In this document: positions 35,223-47,702 of the stretch, piece after piece
How the letters are laid out: every line of letters begins with the position of its first letter
How positions within the stretch are numbered: position 1 is the stretch's first letter
Assembly: GCA_019359835.1 (NCBI GenBank)
Contig: CM033327.1
Coordinates: 58,979,446-59,043,445 of the forward strand
Source: Pharus latifolius
Taxonomy: Eukaryota > Streptophyta > Magnoliopsida > Poales > Poaceae
Direction: 5' to 3'
Length of the DNA: 64,000 nucleotides
Program-made: the position numbers and the translations under genes
Notes under the pieces: model-generated
Seen by the model: only the letters and a program-made list of their open reading frames with translations
Database searches by the model: none
Told to the model about the DNA's origin: nothing

Positions 35223-35269
35223 GCCAAGCTTGCCTAGTTCCGACGCCATCTCCTCCTCACACATCAGCC

Positions 35270-37782
35270 ATGGAGGCTGCCGCTCTCAGGGACCAGCTCA
35301 ACGAACTCCTCAAATCCATGCGCCAAGAAGTGAGTTTTATTTCCCATTCTCTCTAGCTAATTTATAGTTCTATAGAGGTGAAGAATTTACCGGGCTTTTC
35401 TTTTGGGTGTAGGGTTTGCTGGACGAGCAGTTCCAGCAGCTGCAGATGCTGCAGGAGGACGGGAGCACGGCGGGGTTCGTGGCGGAGGTCGTCACGCTCT
35501 TCTGCGACGACGCCCACAGGATCATCGCCGACCTCTCCAACCTGCTGTTTGTGCCAATCTTCGTTGTGGGATCCTCCTGTGGGAGGCAAAGTTGTTTTTT
35601 TTTGTGTGGTTGATTTGGATTGGTTTTGGATCTGATATGCGTGCAGGCAGCAGCCGATTGCGGATTTCGGTAGGGTGGATGCCTTAGTGCATCAGCTGAT
35701 GGGGAGCACCGCGAGGTGATGTGCGCTTTCTGATTTGAACTTTATTTTTTGTTCATCTAATTAGCTAAACTAGTTGTGTATGGGAGTGTTTCTTTGAGTC
35801 TGTCTTGTTGACATTACCTGAAATTGGAAGCTCAAGTTTAGTGTTTTGAGGAATAAAATTAGGGAAATTCATCACGATGGCAATTTTCTAGCTTTGAAAT
35901 GGAAATGGAAATTTTGTAGTTACAACTGCTGAATGCTCAGACGTAATTGAAGGTGTTTTTTTAATGTTTTAGGACTAGGAGGAGTTGAGTAGAACACTCA
36001 CCTTAACACGTATTATTGCCTGTTAGTAATGGTAAATAGTTCAGTTTTATAGTTTTTTTAGGAACCGGGAAGAGCTGAATAGAATGCTTACCTTATGATG
36101 AAGATCAGTTGGTGGGTCACATGTTCAAATCGCCAAACTACCGATATATATACTATACTGCAAGGATCAAACCCTGAATCTCAGTCAAAGAACCCCTGTG
36201 TCTTACTTGTTGGACTATAACTAGTTTGTCATTTATTAGTTGTTCTCAGTGGAAGGTTTATCACTGTTATGTTTGATTGTAATGTAGGTCCATCATCTAG
36301 TTGACCTGTTTTTGTTATTGATATTGCTCATCAAACTTATTCTCCTGGGATGCACATTGACTTCAACATAATTGAATATTGCCTTCTTTGTCTTCTTGAT
36401 TGGAGCTTTTCTTTTTCCTCATGTTTCAGTGTTGGTGCTCAGAGAGTGAAGATTAATTGCATGCAGTTCCGTCAATATTGTGAGGCATACGACAAAGAAG
36501 GGTCAGTTCCTAGTTATGAATGCATCAGCATAATTTTTTTCTACCCACTCTTGTTTAAATTAATAATTTCATAGGCATATCTAAATCAGGCAGCCTACCA
36601 TGTCCAACATGGCACTAAATGTTAACTGATATCAACTTTCTCTAATACTTTTATCTATTGATTTGCTATGTTTACTTCTTTTGCAATTGTGGGATTGGTT
36701 GAGATCTGTTCATCATCAGCACCAGCTAATTCTTAGCTGATTCTGATCTAATTGTGTTGGCTCCATACTGTACAATGATTAAATTCGACATGTCTGAGTT
36801 TTTTTTTTTTTTTGAGCTAGGATTGCAATTCTTTGAACCCATTTCACTTCAGTGCACTGATTTTCTGCAATTTTAGACCATTGGGTATGTTTGCACAATT
36901 TCAGGTGCCTCATGGCATTGACTGTTGTGAGAAATGAGTTCTACAATCTGCAAAACAAGTTCCAGACTATGCTTCAGGTACTATCTTATGTACTTGGATT
37001 GGTTTCGAGTTCTTATGAACTGGGAGCAGCACTTATGTTTACTCTTCCCAAATATGGAATGATATAGAAGGAGATGGGGTGCTAGAAAACTGAAGAATAT
37101 GCACCTTTGCCATACATGCATGTGACACATATTGTGTTACTATTGTTGATAGACTGCTATATCAGTACAGAGCAGTATTAATAGTAACAGAAGATGAACA
37201 AGTCTGAGCATGGTGTTATTTTTATTTTTTATTTTTGAAATTTGATGAATATTTGGCAAAGAGTTACCCCTTTTTTCCTTCTTGTAATTTTATCATAGGT
37301 ACTACTTGGTATCCAGAGCATTAAATTACTCTGTTAGTTCTCTCAAAACTTTACTTGGCGAGAAAACTTCTATGTTGTTTTCATGTTTAAAGCAGCCAAT
37401 AGTGACTTTGGTCCTAACCTAAACTGAGCTTCTCCAAGTATTTGTGGACCCTTTTATCCTCCCGGCTATCTTTTTTTACCGCAGATCATGAATACAACGT
37501 GTGCTACCTGCATTACCTCACATTAAGTTTGGCTGGCAGTCAGTACTGAGTATACAACTGGATAAGAATCATAAGATATTAACCAACCTGTCATGTAGCA
37601 ACTTTTTGCATTCTTGACTCCTGAAATTGTGTGAATTCAAGTTCTCAGATAAATTATTCATTGAGCTTTCTTATCTGAGTGCCTTATCATTCCTGTTGTT
37701 GCATGGTTTCTCTTAATGATTTATCTTTTCACTTTTGATGCAGCTGGAGCAGCAAATCCAGGCTTGTGATCCTAAACAGTAA
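35270..37782 (+). CDS. AHP: Histidine-containing phosphotransfer protein (AHP/HPt)
   Basis: Six exons join to 148 aa: 35270-35329, 35413-35546, 35647-35715, 36430-36501, 36905-36977, 37744-37782. All junctions are GT-AG and in frame. HPt proteins carry phosphate from hybrid cytokinin or osmosensor kinases to response regulators, shuttling between cytoplasm and nucleus. The HPt core reads VDALVHQLMGSTASVGAQ, so the phospho-accepting residue is His80. Plant AHPs normally have HQLKGSS here; this copy has Met83 for Lys and Thr86 for Ser. The rest (LLDEQFQQLQMLQED, VTLFCDDA, NEFYNLQNKFQTMLQ, LEQQIQACDPKQ) is typical, and the length is standard. Because His is kept it is not a pseudo-HPt of the Asn/Gln type. 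The start Met has the family N-terminus MEAAALRDQLN. Confidence 0.95.
36045..36230. repeat. Possible tRNA-derived (SINE-like) sequence in AHP intron 3
   Basis: On the minus strand a TATAGTCCAACAAGTAAGAC block (near 36205-36224) is followed about 40 nt later by GGGTTTGATCC (near 36165), resembling Pol III A and B boxes. A 53-bp segment at about 35957-36009 is partly repeated at 36045-36098. Ends and target-site duplication were not found. Confidence 0.3.
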
Positions 37783-40700
37783 TAATTGAATCAAGAGAAA
37801 TGACCGCATGTGATCTCACATGATGAATGTATCTTTCAGAAATTGTAGAACATGTTCAATAGGTTTCTAGCTTGGAGTGCGCGCGAAATCATTTATTTGA
37901 GTTTTCGTGCTAAACTTTGAGCTCAGAAGTCTCTGATTGTTACTGACAAACTGATTATCTAGCATTGATGTCTTTGTTACTGTTAACATTTTTTGTGTTT
38001 CTTCAATGGGTGGTCACCTACCAGCATTTGCAGATTGGTATTGGTTGTCTGGTGACTCGCATGGTGGGTTTGTTGCTTTTAGGAATGCAAATGATGTATA
38101 AATTTTTTTTTTATGAATTTGGGTTGTACTCTTTTGTGTGGTGTTGTGAAGGTTTGCTGTCTGTGATACAGTGGATAACATGCTGACATTCTGTTAATAT
38201 AAACATGTCTGCTAACTTCATACAGTGAGGTTTTGGGATATATATGCAGTGAGCATCTATGTTCAATTTGAAATCATCAGATTGTTCTGCAAATCTCAAC
38301 AACTGTAAGCATGATTTCAGATTCAAATCAAGGTATGTTCTTTCTGAGCATTGGTCTCTGCAAGAAGAGATATCTAGTGCAAATCTTCATTGGAGTGCTA
38401 ATGCTTAACCACATTAGTTAAGTTATTAAATTATCATGAAAAATTCTCAAAAAAAATTGTGTATATAGTCTTCTACTTTATTTACCATCCTGTAAAATTT
38501 TTAGTTGAAGTTTGATTGGTGCTAACAGGAAATAAAACATTAAAGAAAAAAAAAACAAAAGTCACTAGTTACAACAAATCTTTCTTTTTTATTTCTCAAA
38601 TTTGGAGGGATGTCAGATTGTTTTAAGTAGTATTTACACAAATTTTTTAAAATTTTTTGTGACGATTAGATGGTTTAGCCGGCGTGATTAACATATTAGC
38701 ACCTAAGGGTTTGGACTAGATATGTTCCCGCAAGAATGTTTCATGTTTGGTTGGTATCCTTTATTTTGGATATTGCAACTTAATGATCTCCAGTTAGAGC
38801 CCATGGATTCCCAAGTTCTGATCCTTTTGATATATTGGTGAACAGGTCCATCATAAGGGGGGGAAATGGTTATGGGTAAACAGGTACAGTTTGGTATACA
38901 AAATGCAAACTTAACATTTGCACAACTGCCAAAAAGCAAGCAAGTACTTAGTTTGATATGTGATACTTTACTTAGACTGCCGGTTAATTTGGTGTACTAT
39001 ATAACTTGAGCTGTTTTCTTCTTTCAGATAGATTTCTATTGTACCATATTACATTTTGTTGAAGGAATTAATTCTAGATGATAGTTGTACATCAACAGTT
39101 AACAACCTATTCTTGTTGCCATATCACAAGATATATTTGAATGTGCTCAACAGGTGAAGCAACCCAGGGAAGAAATAACACAGTTTCTTACACCAGGAAA
39201 TTCTCGACTACTACATGTACTCTCGGATAACAATAAGTAGAATATCCAAATGTCAAAATATATTTTCCTTACAAAGGGTTCTTTCTTTTTTACTCTCTCC
39301 TTGTGACTAACTCCAGACTCCAATACGCTTCTTCCGTGTACCAATTCCAGGTGCCATAAGCTATCATGTATGCACTAACTCTTTCTTTCTTTCTTTTTTT
39401 TAATTTTTGAAAATGCAGAAGGGCTGCATGTTTCATTGATAGGAGAAGAAGGATAAATACAAGTGATGTATCTGCTAAAAACAAAAGTAGTAAAGGAAAG
39501 CTAGCTCTTGCAGTCCTATTTACCATGCAGAGCCTGCAGATTGATCCATGAGAATGAGTAATAACAATGGGACCAGTGCTCAGTACTGGTGTTGATACTT
39601 GTTGCTACAGCCGTGTCTGCCTTGGAGACTATTTTGATATCACGCGAGTCCTGCTTTGCGCGCCGATCCGCCATATTAAATTGCATGCCGGCTATGTCTG
39701 GCACCATAACTGCGCAGTGCACTGCATGTTGCCAATACCCGCATGTGATGTCTGCAAAACTCCCTGTTGCTAGGTTAGATCTCCATGGGTTAACTAAGAG
39801 ATTTTTTGTTTCCTACAAACAAGGTGGTTCTCTCACCCAGTTGGGAGATTTAGTTTTTCATCTGTATTTTTTCAGCCTTATGTGATCATACCAGTTTGGA
39901 CGGCATAGCCAATATGCAGATGGTTTTCCAATGTGAAACTGAACCCTGGTGCGAAGTCAAATTCTGCAACTTGAATTGGCTGGTATAAGTAACATAACTG
40001 GGATTTCATGTTGCCCCTTTCGATTTGTTAATTACTCAGTTGGTGAGTTGGTGCCACTCTGCCCCTCACGCTGCTACAATAATTGATTTGTCATGGTAAG
40101 GACATATGATTTCGTAATGGAAAGTACACGTTTCTCGATCTTCTTTATGTAAAGAGATATTACCCTGATGATTTGCAAATTCTTACAGGGTCAGACTATA
40201 TCTTTGCTGCTGAATTAAGAGTCTTGTGTTGCACATTTCTGATGTAGTCGCCAAATCCAACACTTCTTTTTTGTTTCATTAGATTATACGACTTGGATTA
40301 GTATCTTAGACTAAGATTTTGACCAAGAATACCATATATATATTGAAACAAAGCAGATCGGCCGACCTAAATCTGAAAGAGATGGATCTCAAAAAAAAAA
40401 AAAAAAAAATCTGAAAGAGATGAGAAATAGTAAAGAAGAATAATTCATATTTGGTCCCCCGTAGAGGACCAGGCAATCAGGCATTCAAAGATTTGCAGCT
40501 AACTTTGGAAAGGCCTGTCACTAGTTCTCCCCAACCTGTACTTTACTTATCTTTATCTACTCATACAATTTATTCACTACATTTTGGTAAGAAAAACTTC
40601 ATCACTAGCACGCTATTCTCTGCTAATTTTACAGGTTGAGCACTGGGCAGCTCTTGATTAAACAAATATTTTTCTGGATTTTCGTCTTCTTCAGGAGCTA

Positions 40701-41688
40701 CTTGTTGGCCTAATTGATGACTGACTCCCTTAATCAAGGTAATCCGGATATAGATCATCCTTAATGTGTTAGATGACCAAACTGGTGATCTTCGATAAGA
40801 TAAGCGTGTGTCAGTATGCTTTCTTTGGGATTTTGTCATGACACGTCTGGATACTACTACATTGTCCAAATAAGAAGAAAAGAAATGATTAGATGTGCCA
40901 ATGATAGGGATTAGTTTAACTAGTCATCAACGGTGTACTTGTAACAATATTAATAATGGAAAATCCTAACATTAAAATAGTAATTTTATACCTAGCTTTT
41001 ATTAATATATTGTCTGTAACAGTTGTCTATTTTAGATGTTGTAACACATATACTCCATTTTTTTTTGAACAATTATCATATTTGATTTTCTCTTTGGGCA
41101 AATTTGATCCTAAATTTTTATTACAATATATTAGTAAAAATTATAAATATAATATTATGAAACAACTTGGAAGAGTTCAAATATTTTGATCTGCAATAAT
41201 TGTTTATTTCACAATTGTATGGACAGCTGTTACAATCCTAGGGAATATAATTAAAAAGAGATTAAAAGCAAAAGATAGGTTCTTAATTTTAGTAGTATAG
41301 ATTTTGTCATCCGAATATGCAATGGACGAGCCAGATATGAAAAACATATTAAATTTTTATCAAAAGATAAATCATGATTATTATTGTTTAATTCAAAAGA
41401 TAAAAATACAAATAATATTTATACAATAGTTGTTCTACTTTAGAAGAATCGGTTCGAGACAGGAGTGAGCAATTGTCTTTATACTTACCTGTTAGTGTTG
41501 GTGGGATCCATTAAAAAAAACTCAGCTACTTTTTCTTGCTGGCAAAGAAACACCAAAGACCGCCCATCTTGACATTGATCGCCCGGGACGCTGTTTGTAA
41601 GTAGGCCACCAGTTTGGATAAATAATACAAGCCTCAACCTACATATTGCAAACACGATAAATGCCAGGAAAAATTAAATGAATTAATT
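37783..41688. other. Intergenic DNA, no gene seen
   Basis: The first few hundred bases are the AHP 3' UTR. The rest has only short frames. A T-rich tract at 39385-39410 followed by GAAAATGCAGAAGGGCTGC may be the end of an old LINE on the minus strand (weak). A pure A run of about 19 lies at 40391-40409. Confidence 0.4.
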
Positions 41689-42180
41689 CCAAATTTTTTA
41701 TTTCTTTCTGTTTTTAACTCTGAATTTATATTGCAATATTATTTTGGATTGAATTTTTTATTTCTTCCTATTTTAATTCCGAATAAATATCTAAGTATAT
41801 TATAGGAAAAAAAATAGTTTTAAATTTTTTTACAATTTTAATTCCGAATTTAATCAAAATATATTTTTGGAAATAATTTCTTATTTCTTCCTATTTTTAA
41901 TTTCGTATTTAATTTGCATTTTTATTTCCAAATTTATTTTAATTATGAATTTATTTTATATTTTTACTTTTAGTTCCAAGTTTATATCATAGTATATTTT
42001 TGGATAGCATTTTTGTTTATTTTTTTAATTCCGAATTTATATAGAAGCATGTTTTTGGAAAAAAAAATTCCTATTTTTAATTCCGAATTTATATCAAAGT
42101 ACCTTTTTAAATAGATTTTTTATTTCTTCTTTTTATTTTTAATGTCGAATTTTTATTTTTTTATATCAAATTATATTTTG
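41689..42180. repeat. AT-rich degenerate minisatellite
   Basis: About eight diverged units, roughly 50-70 bp each, of the form TATTTCTTCCTATTTTTAAT then TCCGAATTTATATCAAAGTA and TTTTTGGAAA. Unit lengths vary and copies carry indels. Confidence 0.7.
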
Positions 42181-43160
42181 AAAAAGATCCTCTCAAAGAA
42201 TATGTAAAATTCACACCGTTATAACTCAAGACCATCAAATGATGGATCAAATCTTTTTCTCGCCAAAGATGATTCGAAATCCTAACCGTTATAATTTGGG
42301 ACTAATAAATGGATGGATTAGATTTGTTTCTTTTTCTCTTTATTTGAAATCTAAACTGTTATAATTCTGGTCCACCGCATAAATGGTAAGATCATTTTTT
42401 TAATTAATGTGAGAATTTCTTGATTTTTGGATTAAACGTGGGCGCTCATCTAGAATCTATAATTAATAGATATATGTAGATAAATAGATAGATAGATGTT
42501 TCATCAACTCTGGCTTGCTTGTAACATAAGCTGGCAATGCACAAAAATCAACATTTAGACACATCACCTGCTGCTCATTTTTCATATTTTTGTCATTCCT
42601 CTCTGCTGTTCTTTTTTTTTTTTAAGTCCCTTTAAGAACTGTTCATGGGATAGGGAGAAAAAAGAACAAAGTAAATGCACAACAGTTTTTTTTCCTTTCC
42701 GAGAAACACAGCGCAACATTTTTTGCATATATACATGGTCATATGACCCATGCAGTGTCATTAATTTGAGACAAGAGCGTTAGGTCAGAGTCCCAAAGCC
42801 ATATCAAGATGCAGAATTAGGATTCTTTTAGGCCATGTAACAACCTGCACAATTAATGGCCATTTGTTCATGCACTGTCCTCACAAGGCGACGATGGTGC
42901 TTTATACGTACACATTTATTCCCTTTGTAAGTGAAGAAGACTAGTTGTATCTTGTCGTGAAAATACAACTTCAAGTGCTTAATTTGAATTTAGTATTATG
43001 ATGCGTTTTTAGTTTAATATGTTATTTTTAGATGTGATTATTTATTAACTAGGTAAATGGATTGCTCAAGATTCCTCAGGTCTCACGGCATTGTCACTGA
43101 AACCCCTTTTTGACGTAATTAATTACGTGAAGAGTTTGTCCACCCACACCCTTGTTGCCT
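42181..43160. other. Intergenic DNA upstream of FAR
   Basis: No gene seen. A GATA microsatellite lies near 42470-42500. The last few hundred bases form the FAR promoter region. Confidence 0.4.
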
Positions 43161-43163
43161 TGT

Positions 43164-43172
43164 CTATAAATA
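43164..43172 (+). promoter_or_regulatory. TATA box of the FAR gene
   Basis: CTATAAATA, 149 bp upstream of the ATG at 43313. A CA-rich leader (43260-43310) lies between. Confidence 0.65.
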
Positions 43173-43312
43173 TTATATTCAATAGCCTGTTTTGGTATCA
43201 CATAAGTCATAACCTAACCCCAATCCAATATCCTTCTATCTTTGCCTCCTCCTCTCTTTCACGCACACACACACAAACACAACACGCACAAGACACACAC
43301 ACAAACAAGAAC

Positions 43313-46300
43313 ATGTTGATTGATACGATGGATGAAGCAAGGATCACAGGGTATTTCAAGAACAAGAACATCCTGATCACTGGCTCAACAGGCTTCCTTG
43401 GAAAGAGTATGTCCGTTTGTATGTGCATCTCTATATAGCTGCAAAGAACTTGCACCATTGCGTTTTGTTCATCTGTTTTTGTTCTTGCGTTGCAGTACTT
43501 GTGGAGAAGATACTGAGGGTGCAGCCTGATGTCAGGAAGATCTATCTCCTGGTGCGAGCGGTGGACGCAGCCTCGGCGAAGCAACGGATGGAGACTGAGG
43601 TATAGTTCGTGTGTGCATGCATGCTAGTTTTGCTCTACTTCTCAAAATCATCAGTTCATCTGTTCTAGTGTTCTTTAATCCTGCAATTCTACTCAGTAGA
43701 GTAGTACTAGTAGCATCCGTATACGACTCCAACCAACTCCATATTTGCAAGGAATACCTGAAAGGCTGAAACTTTTGAGAGAAAGGAGCCTGCAAGTTAT
43801 ATACATTTTTAAATGTATCATGTTGGTTTTGTGATAGCATCATAAAGACATCTTTAAATGTATCAACTAAAATTCTCTTGAAAAGGGAGAGCACAACGTT
43901 AATTGTAGAATAAACGAATAATTCACATTTTTTTATTGAGGTGTCAGGTATTTTATATGAACCCTTGATTGACAGAGAAACAGTGGTAACAATTAAAGCA
44001 CGTAGCAGAGACGTACATTCTTCATGAGCCATGCATGATGCACCGTCCCGCCATTAACAGTTCAGTACTATTTCTGAAACAGTCATCTGGATCTGAACTG
44101 AACTCTTTTCGATCTATTCCTAACTAAGCTGCATGCTTAAGGATTATTGTGTACTTTTTAGTAAAGCAAGGAAAGTATGTGTCTCTTTTTTATATATTTT
44201 TTTTTCAAAAATTCGAGGTGTGACTTTAATTCATTCAAGTTGGATTAAAACTCTAACTTTTTTTCATGCAACCTGCAACTCTTATCTATTTTTGCTAAGG
44301 TGCATATGTTTTTCTTTTTCTTTTTCTTCGATTGATATTCTTAGAGTTTCATGCATACTTTCAGAAGGACTGAGCCATTTACATACGTTAGGGTTTGTGG
44401 AGTTATGGTATAGTACAATGTTAGGTATGAACAGGTGGTGGCAATGGAGCCTGTAGTCTGTTCAGATGAGTAGTAATTACCCCATGCTCAGTACTCAGAA
44501 TTCAATGTGAGGCATGGCAGATGGTTGATGGCAGAACTATTTACTTCTCTCTCTCTCATATGCAGAAATTCATGTGCATCTTGATTGCAATAGCTAAATT
44601 TTGAGTACCAAAACTTGATTTGAGAGAAGTTAATTGTAAGTCGCGTCAACTCTACTGAAAGATACAGCTAAAGCTGTCTCCAACCCATCGGCGCTTCGTG
44701 AGACGCTTCAACAGAATATTCTCTAGTATATTCTGTGCCACGTATGCGAAGCAACATCTGAAACACCCCCTACTCCAACCCATCGGCGCTTCGCGAGGCG
44801 CTTCGTACGGGCCACGAGTAAACTAAATTTAGGTAGTTTAATAAAATATCAATAACTTTTAATTTAAAAATCGAATATATGCGATGTTTGGTCTCTATAT
44901 GAATATAATTTAAATATCTACAACTTTCTCAATATAATCAACATCTAATTTGAACTAAATTAATCATAAATTAAGAAACAAAGATTAAATGTAATTTGAT
45001 AGCACGCAAATCGAGGAAAAACAGTGCGCGGGCCCACATGCAGAGCCTGGTTTTGACGCCTCCGCAGGCACCTCCTCTCTCCTCTTTCCGGGAAAAAAAT
45101 AATTTTTTAATCGTGGGGCCCACTTGCAGTGCTTGGAAGCGTCAGCGATGGAGCTGGCCTAAGGCACACGTGCAATATGACAGCTAGAGCCAGAAATTTA
45201 TTCCAAAATAAATGACATTTTTCAGTTCAGTGCCTTAATTCTCTAAAACTGAAACCACTATGTTCTAGTCATCAAAGTAGTAGTACTATATTCTAGTAAT
45301 AAAATGATGTGTAGTATGTACTAGTAGTGTTAATGAAAGGAGCAACTAGTGGCATGGAGACTAAGAGGGGGTCTGTACTATCTAGCTGCAAAATTCTTTC
45401 AGTACAACCCTCTCTATTGCAAGTGAATTCACTCTGGTCTGGTCCCTCTGTGCATTTATAAGCAATTTTCCCAAATCTGCGGTGTGTTCAAACTTTGAAA
45501 AACTTGTCTGGATCCCCAAGGGCCATTGCATTGCACACTTGGCATTCAATGTTTAATCCTAAATGATGAAATGCAAAATGTCCGCATGAACAGTATCAAC
45601 TACCGTGTCATGCTATTCCAGGTCAAAACAAGTACAGATTTTAAAGCAGTTATAATCCTGTTCTAAAAATTAATACGTCTCAAAATAAAATTTATTTTTC
45701 CTTTGTGCTGAAATTTGTGCAGGTCACAGGGAAGGAGCTCTTTGGCCTTCTGAGAGAGAAACATGGAAAGGGATTTCAGTCTTTTATTGAAGAAAAGATT
45801 GTTGCATTGGCTGGAGACATCATGTATGAGGACTTGGGCGTAGAAGATTCCAAGTTGAAAGAACTCACAGAAGAAATCGATGTTATCGTCAATGGAGCTG
45901 CAACCACCAACTTCTATGAAAGGTCAAGAATAGTTATGGGTTGCTGTACATTACTTTCTCGCCGCCCCATTCGCTTTAGAAGTCGTGCAGCATTCTTTTT
46001 TACTTAAGAGTATAGAGAACGACAAATGCGCTTGAGGCTTAACATGTTGAACTTGCAGATATGATGTGGCTTTGGATATTAATGTTATGGGAGTGAAGCA
46101 TGTGTGCCAATTTTCAAAGAAGTGTGCAAATCTCAAGATTCTCCTCCATGTCTCCACTGGTAATTTGGTGCTGCTCATAAGACAAGAACAAGTACAGTCA
46201 CAGTGTAGCTTCATGAACACTACAGAGTTTGATTACCTCCTCGATCTCTTTGATGAACAGCATATGTAGCTGGTGAGAAGCAAGGATTAGTGACGGAGAA

Positions 46301-47702
46301 GCCGTTCAAGAATGGAGAGACACTGAAGGAAGGCACCTTCTTGGACATCGAAACCGAGCTGAGGCTTGTCAAAGACATCAAGAAACAACTGGAGGCCGGC
46401 AGTTCGCCGGGGAAAGCCGAGAGGAAGTCCATGAAAGAACTTGGCCTAAGCAGGTCTGGAATGTGGGCTTAATTAACATTAATGAAATCTTAGTTTCTTG
46501 CATTGATTCGTGTATGTGCGTATGCATGAAGAGCGAGGCAGTTTGGATGGCCAAACACGTATGTGTTCACCAAGGCAATGGGGGAGATGCTGCTTGGGCA
46601 GCTCAGAGGAGACATCCCTTTGGTCATCATTCGGCCAAGCATAATCACCAGCATTCAGAAGGACCCTTTGCCGGGTTGGATAGAAGGGACCAGGTGAGCA
46701 AAACTGGTCGTTCCATCAGAAATCAACGGCTGACATTACATGGCAACGCGAGCTCACTTTGTGTATTGTATGGGTGGATGGATTTGTAGGACAATTGATG
46801 CGATCATCATCGGCTACGCCAAGCAAAATCTTTCGTGCTTCTTAGCTGACCTCGACTTGATCATGGATGTGGTGAGTTCTTGTGGTATAATACCACGTTG
46901 ATCCAACCGGACAGAATGATCAACCTTTGCATGCATGAGCAGATGCCGGGAGACATGGTGGTGAACGCGATGATGGCAGCAATGGTGGCTCACTCGTCGG
47001 AGAAAGGGCGGTCGACGGTGTGCCACGTGAGCTCGTCGCTGAGGAACCCAGCGCCATACGCGGTGCTGAACAGGTCGGGGATGCGGTACTTCAGGGAGAA
47101 CCCCCGCGTGGGGAAGAACGGCGAGGCCGTGCGCACGAGGAAGGTGCACTTCTTCCGCACCATCGCCTCCTTCCACATGTACATGCTCCTCAAGTACAAG
47201 CTCCCCCTCGAGGTAACTCTAATGGAGTATATTATACATCATTACAATATTTATAGCTTTTTAACACGAATTATGATGGATGAACAGATGCTGCATTTGG
47301 TGAATCTGCTTCTCTGCGGACTGTTTTCGCAGTTATACAACGACCTGAGCCGCAAGTACAAGTTTGTCATGCATCTTGTTGATCTTTATGGCCCCTTTGC
47401 CTTGTTCAAAGGGTGGTAAGCTTAATGATTATATTTTTGCTTACTGTGAAAAACAAACCAAACATCATGAATAAAAGGCGTTAATTAATTGGATTAAAAA
47501 CAAGAGAAGAATAACAATTTTTTTTAATGTGTTGTGTGTTTTTAGCTTTGATGACGGGAACTTGGAGAGACTGAGGATGGCAATGGCAGTGAACCACTCA
47601 TCTGAAGACTACTTGTTCAATTTTGATTCAAAATCTATTGATTGGGATGACTATTTCTACAAAGTTCACATCCCAGGTGTTATGAAGTACGTGTGCAAGT
47701 GA
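43313..47702 (+). CDS. FAR: Fatty acyl-CoA reductase (alcohol-forming)
   Basis: Ten exons join to 496 aa: 43313-43406, 43496-43599, 45723-45922, 46059-46159, 46261-46453, 46532-46693, 46790-46871, 46943-47212, 47288-47415, 47546-47702. All junctions are GT-AG and in frame. FARs use NADPH to reduce very-long-chain acyl-CoA (or plastid acyl-ACP) to primary alcohols for cuticular wax, suberin or sporopollenin. The Rossmann motif TGSTGFLG is at residues 23-30 and the YxxxK active site is Tyr241-Lys245 (YVFTK). The N-terminus lacks a transit peptide, which suggests an ER-type enzyme like FAR1/CER4, not the plastid MS2 type. The C-terminal FAR_C domain ends DWDDYFYKVHIPGVMKYVCK. Intron 2 is 2.1 kb and holds a Harbinger MITE. 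An alternative start at Met6 (43328) is possible. Confidence 0.95.
44672..45159. mobile_element. Harbinger-type MITE in FAR intron 2
   Basis: 488 bp flanked by TAA on both sides (44669-44671 and 45160-45162). The left end is AGCTGTCTCCAACCCATCGG; the right end on the minus strand is GGCCAGCTCCATCGCTGACG, both continuing to CGCTTC. The left end is internally duplicated (CTCCAACCCATCGGCGCTTC at 44679 and again near 44773). The subterminal GTGGGGCCCACTTGCAG resembles that of the Harbinger element ending at 6193. No coding sequence. Confidence 0.75.

Noticed and set aside
35270..37782. Pseudo-HPt (His lost)
   Set aside because: His80 is present; only the neighbouring Lys and Ser are changed.
39385..39770. 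LINE 3' end on the minus strand
   Set aside because: T-rich start and a GCAGAAGGGCTGC phrase are suggestive, but no reverse transcriptase codons or target-site duplication were found.
43532..44032. 166-codon minus-strand ORF in FAR exon 2/intron 2
   Set aside because: No domain, overlaps a real exon antisense; chance frame.
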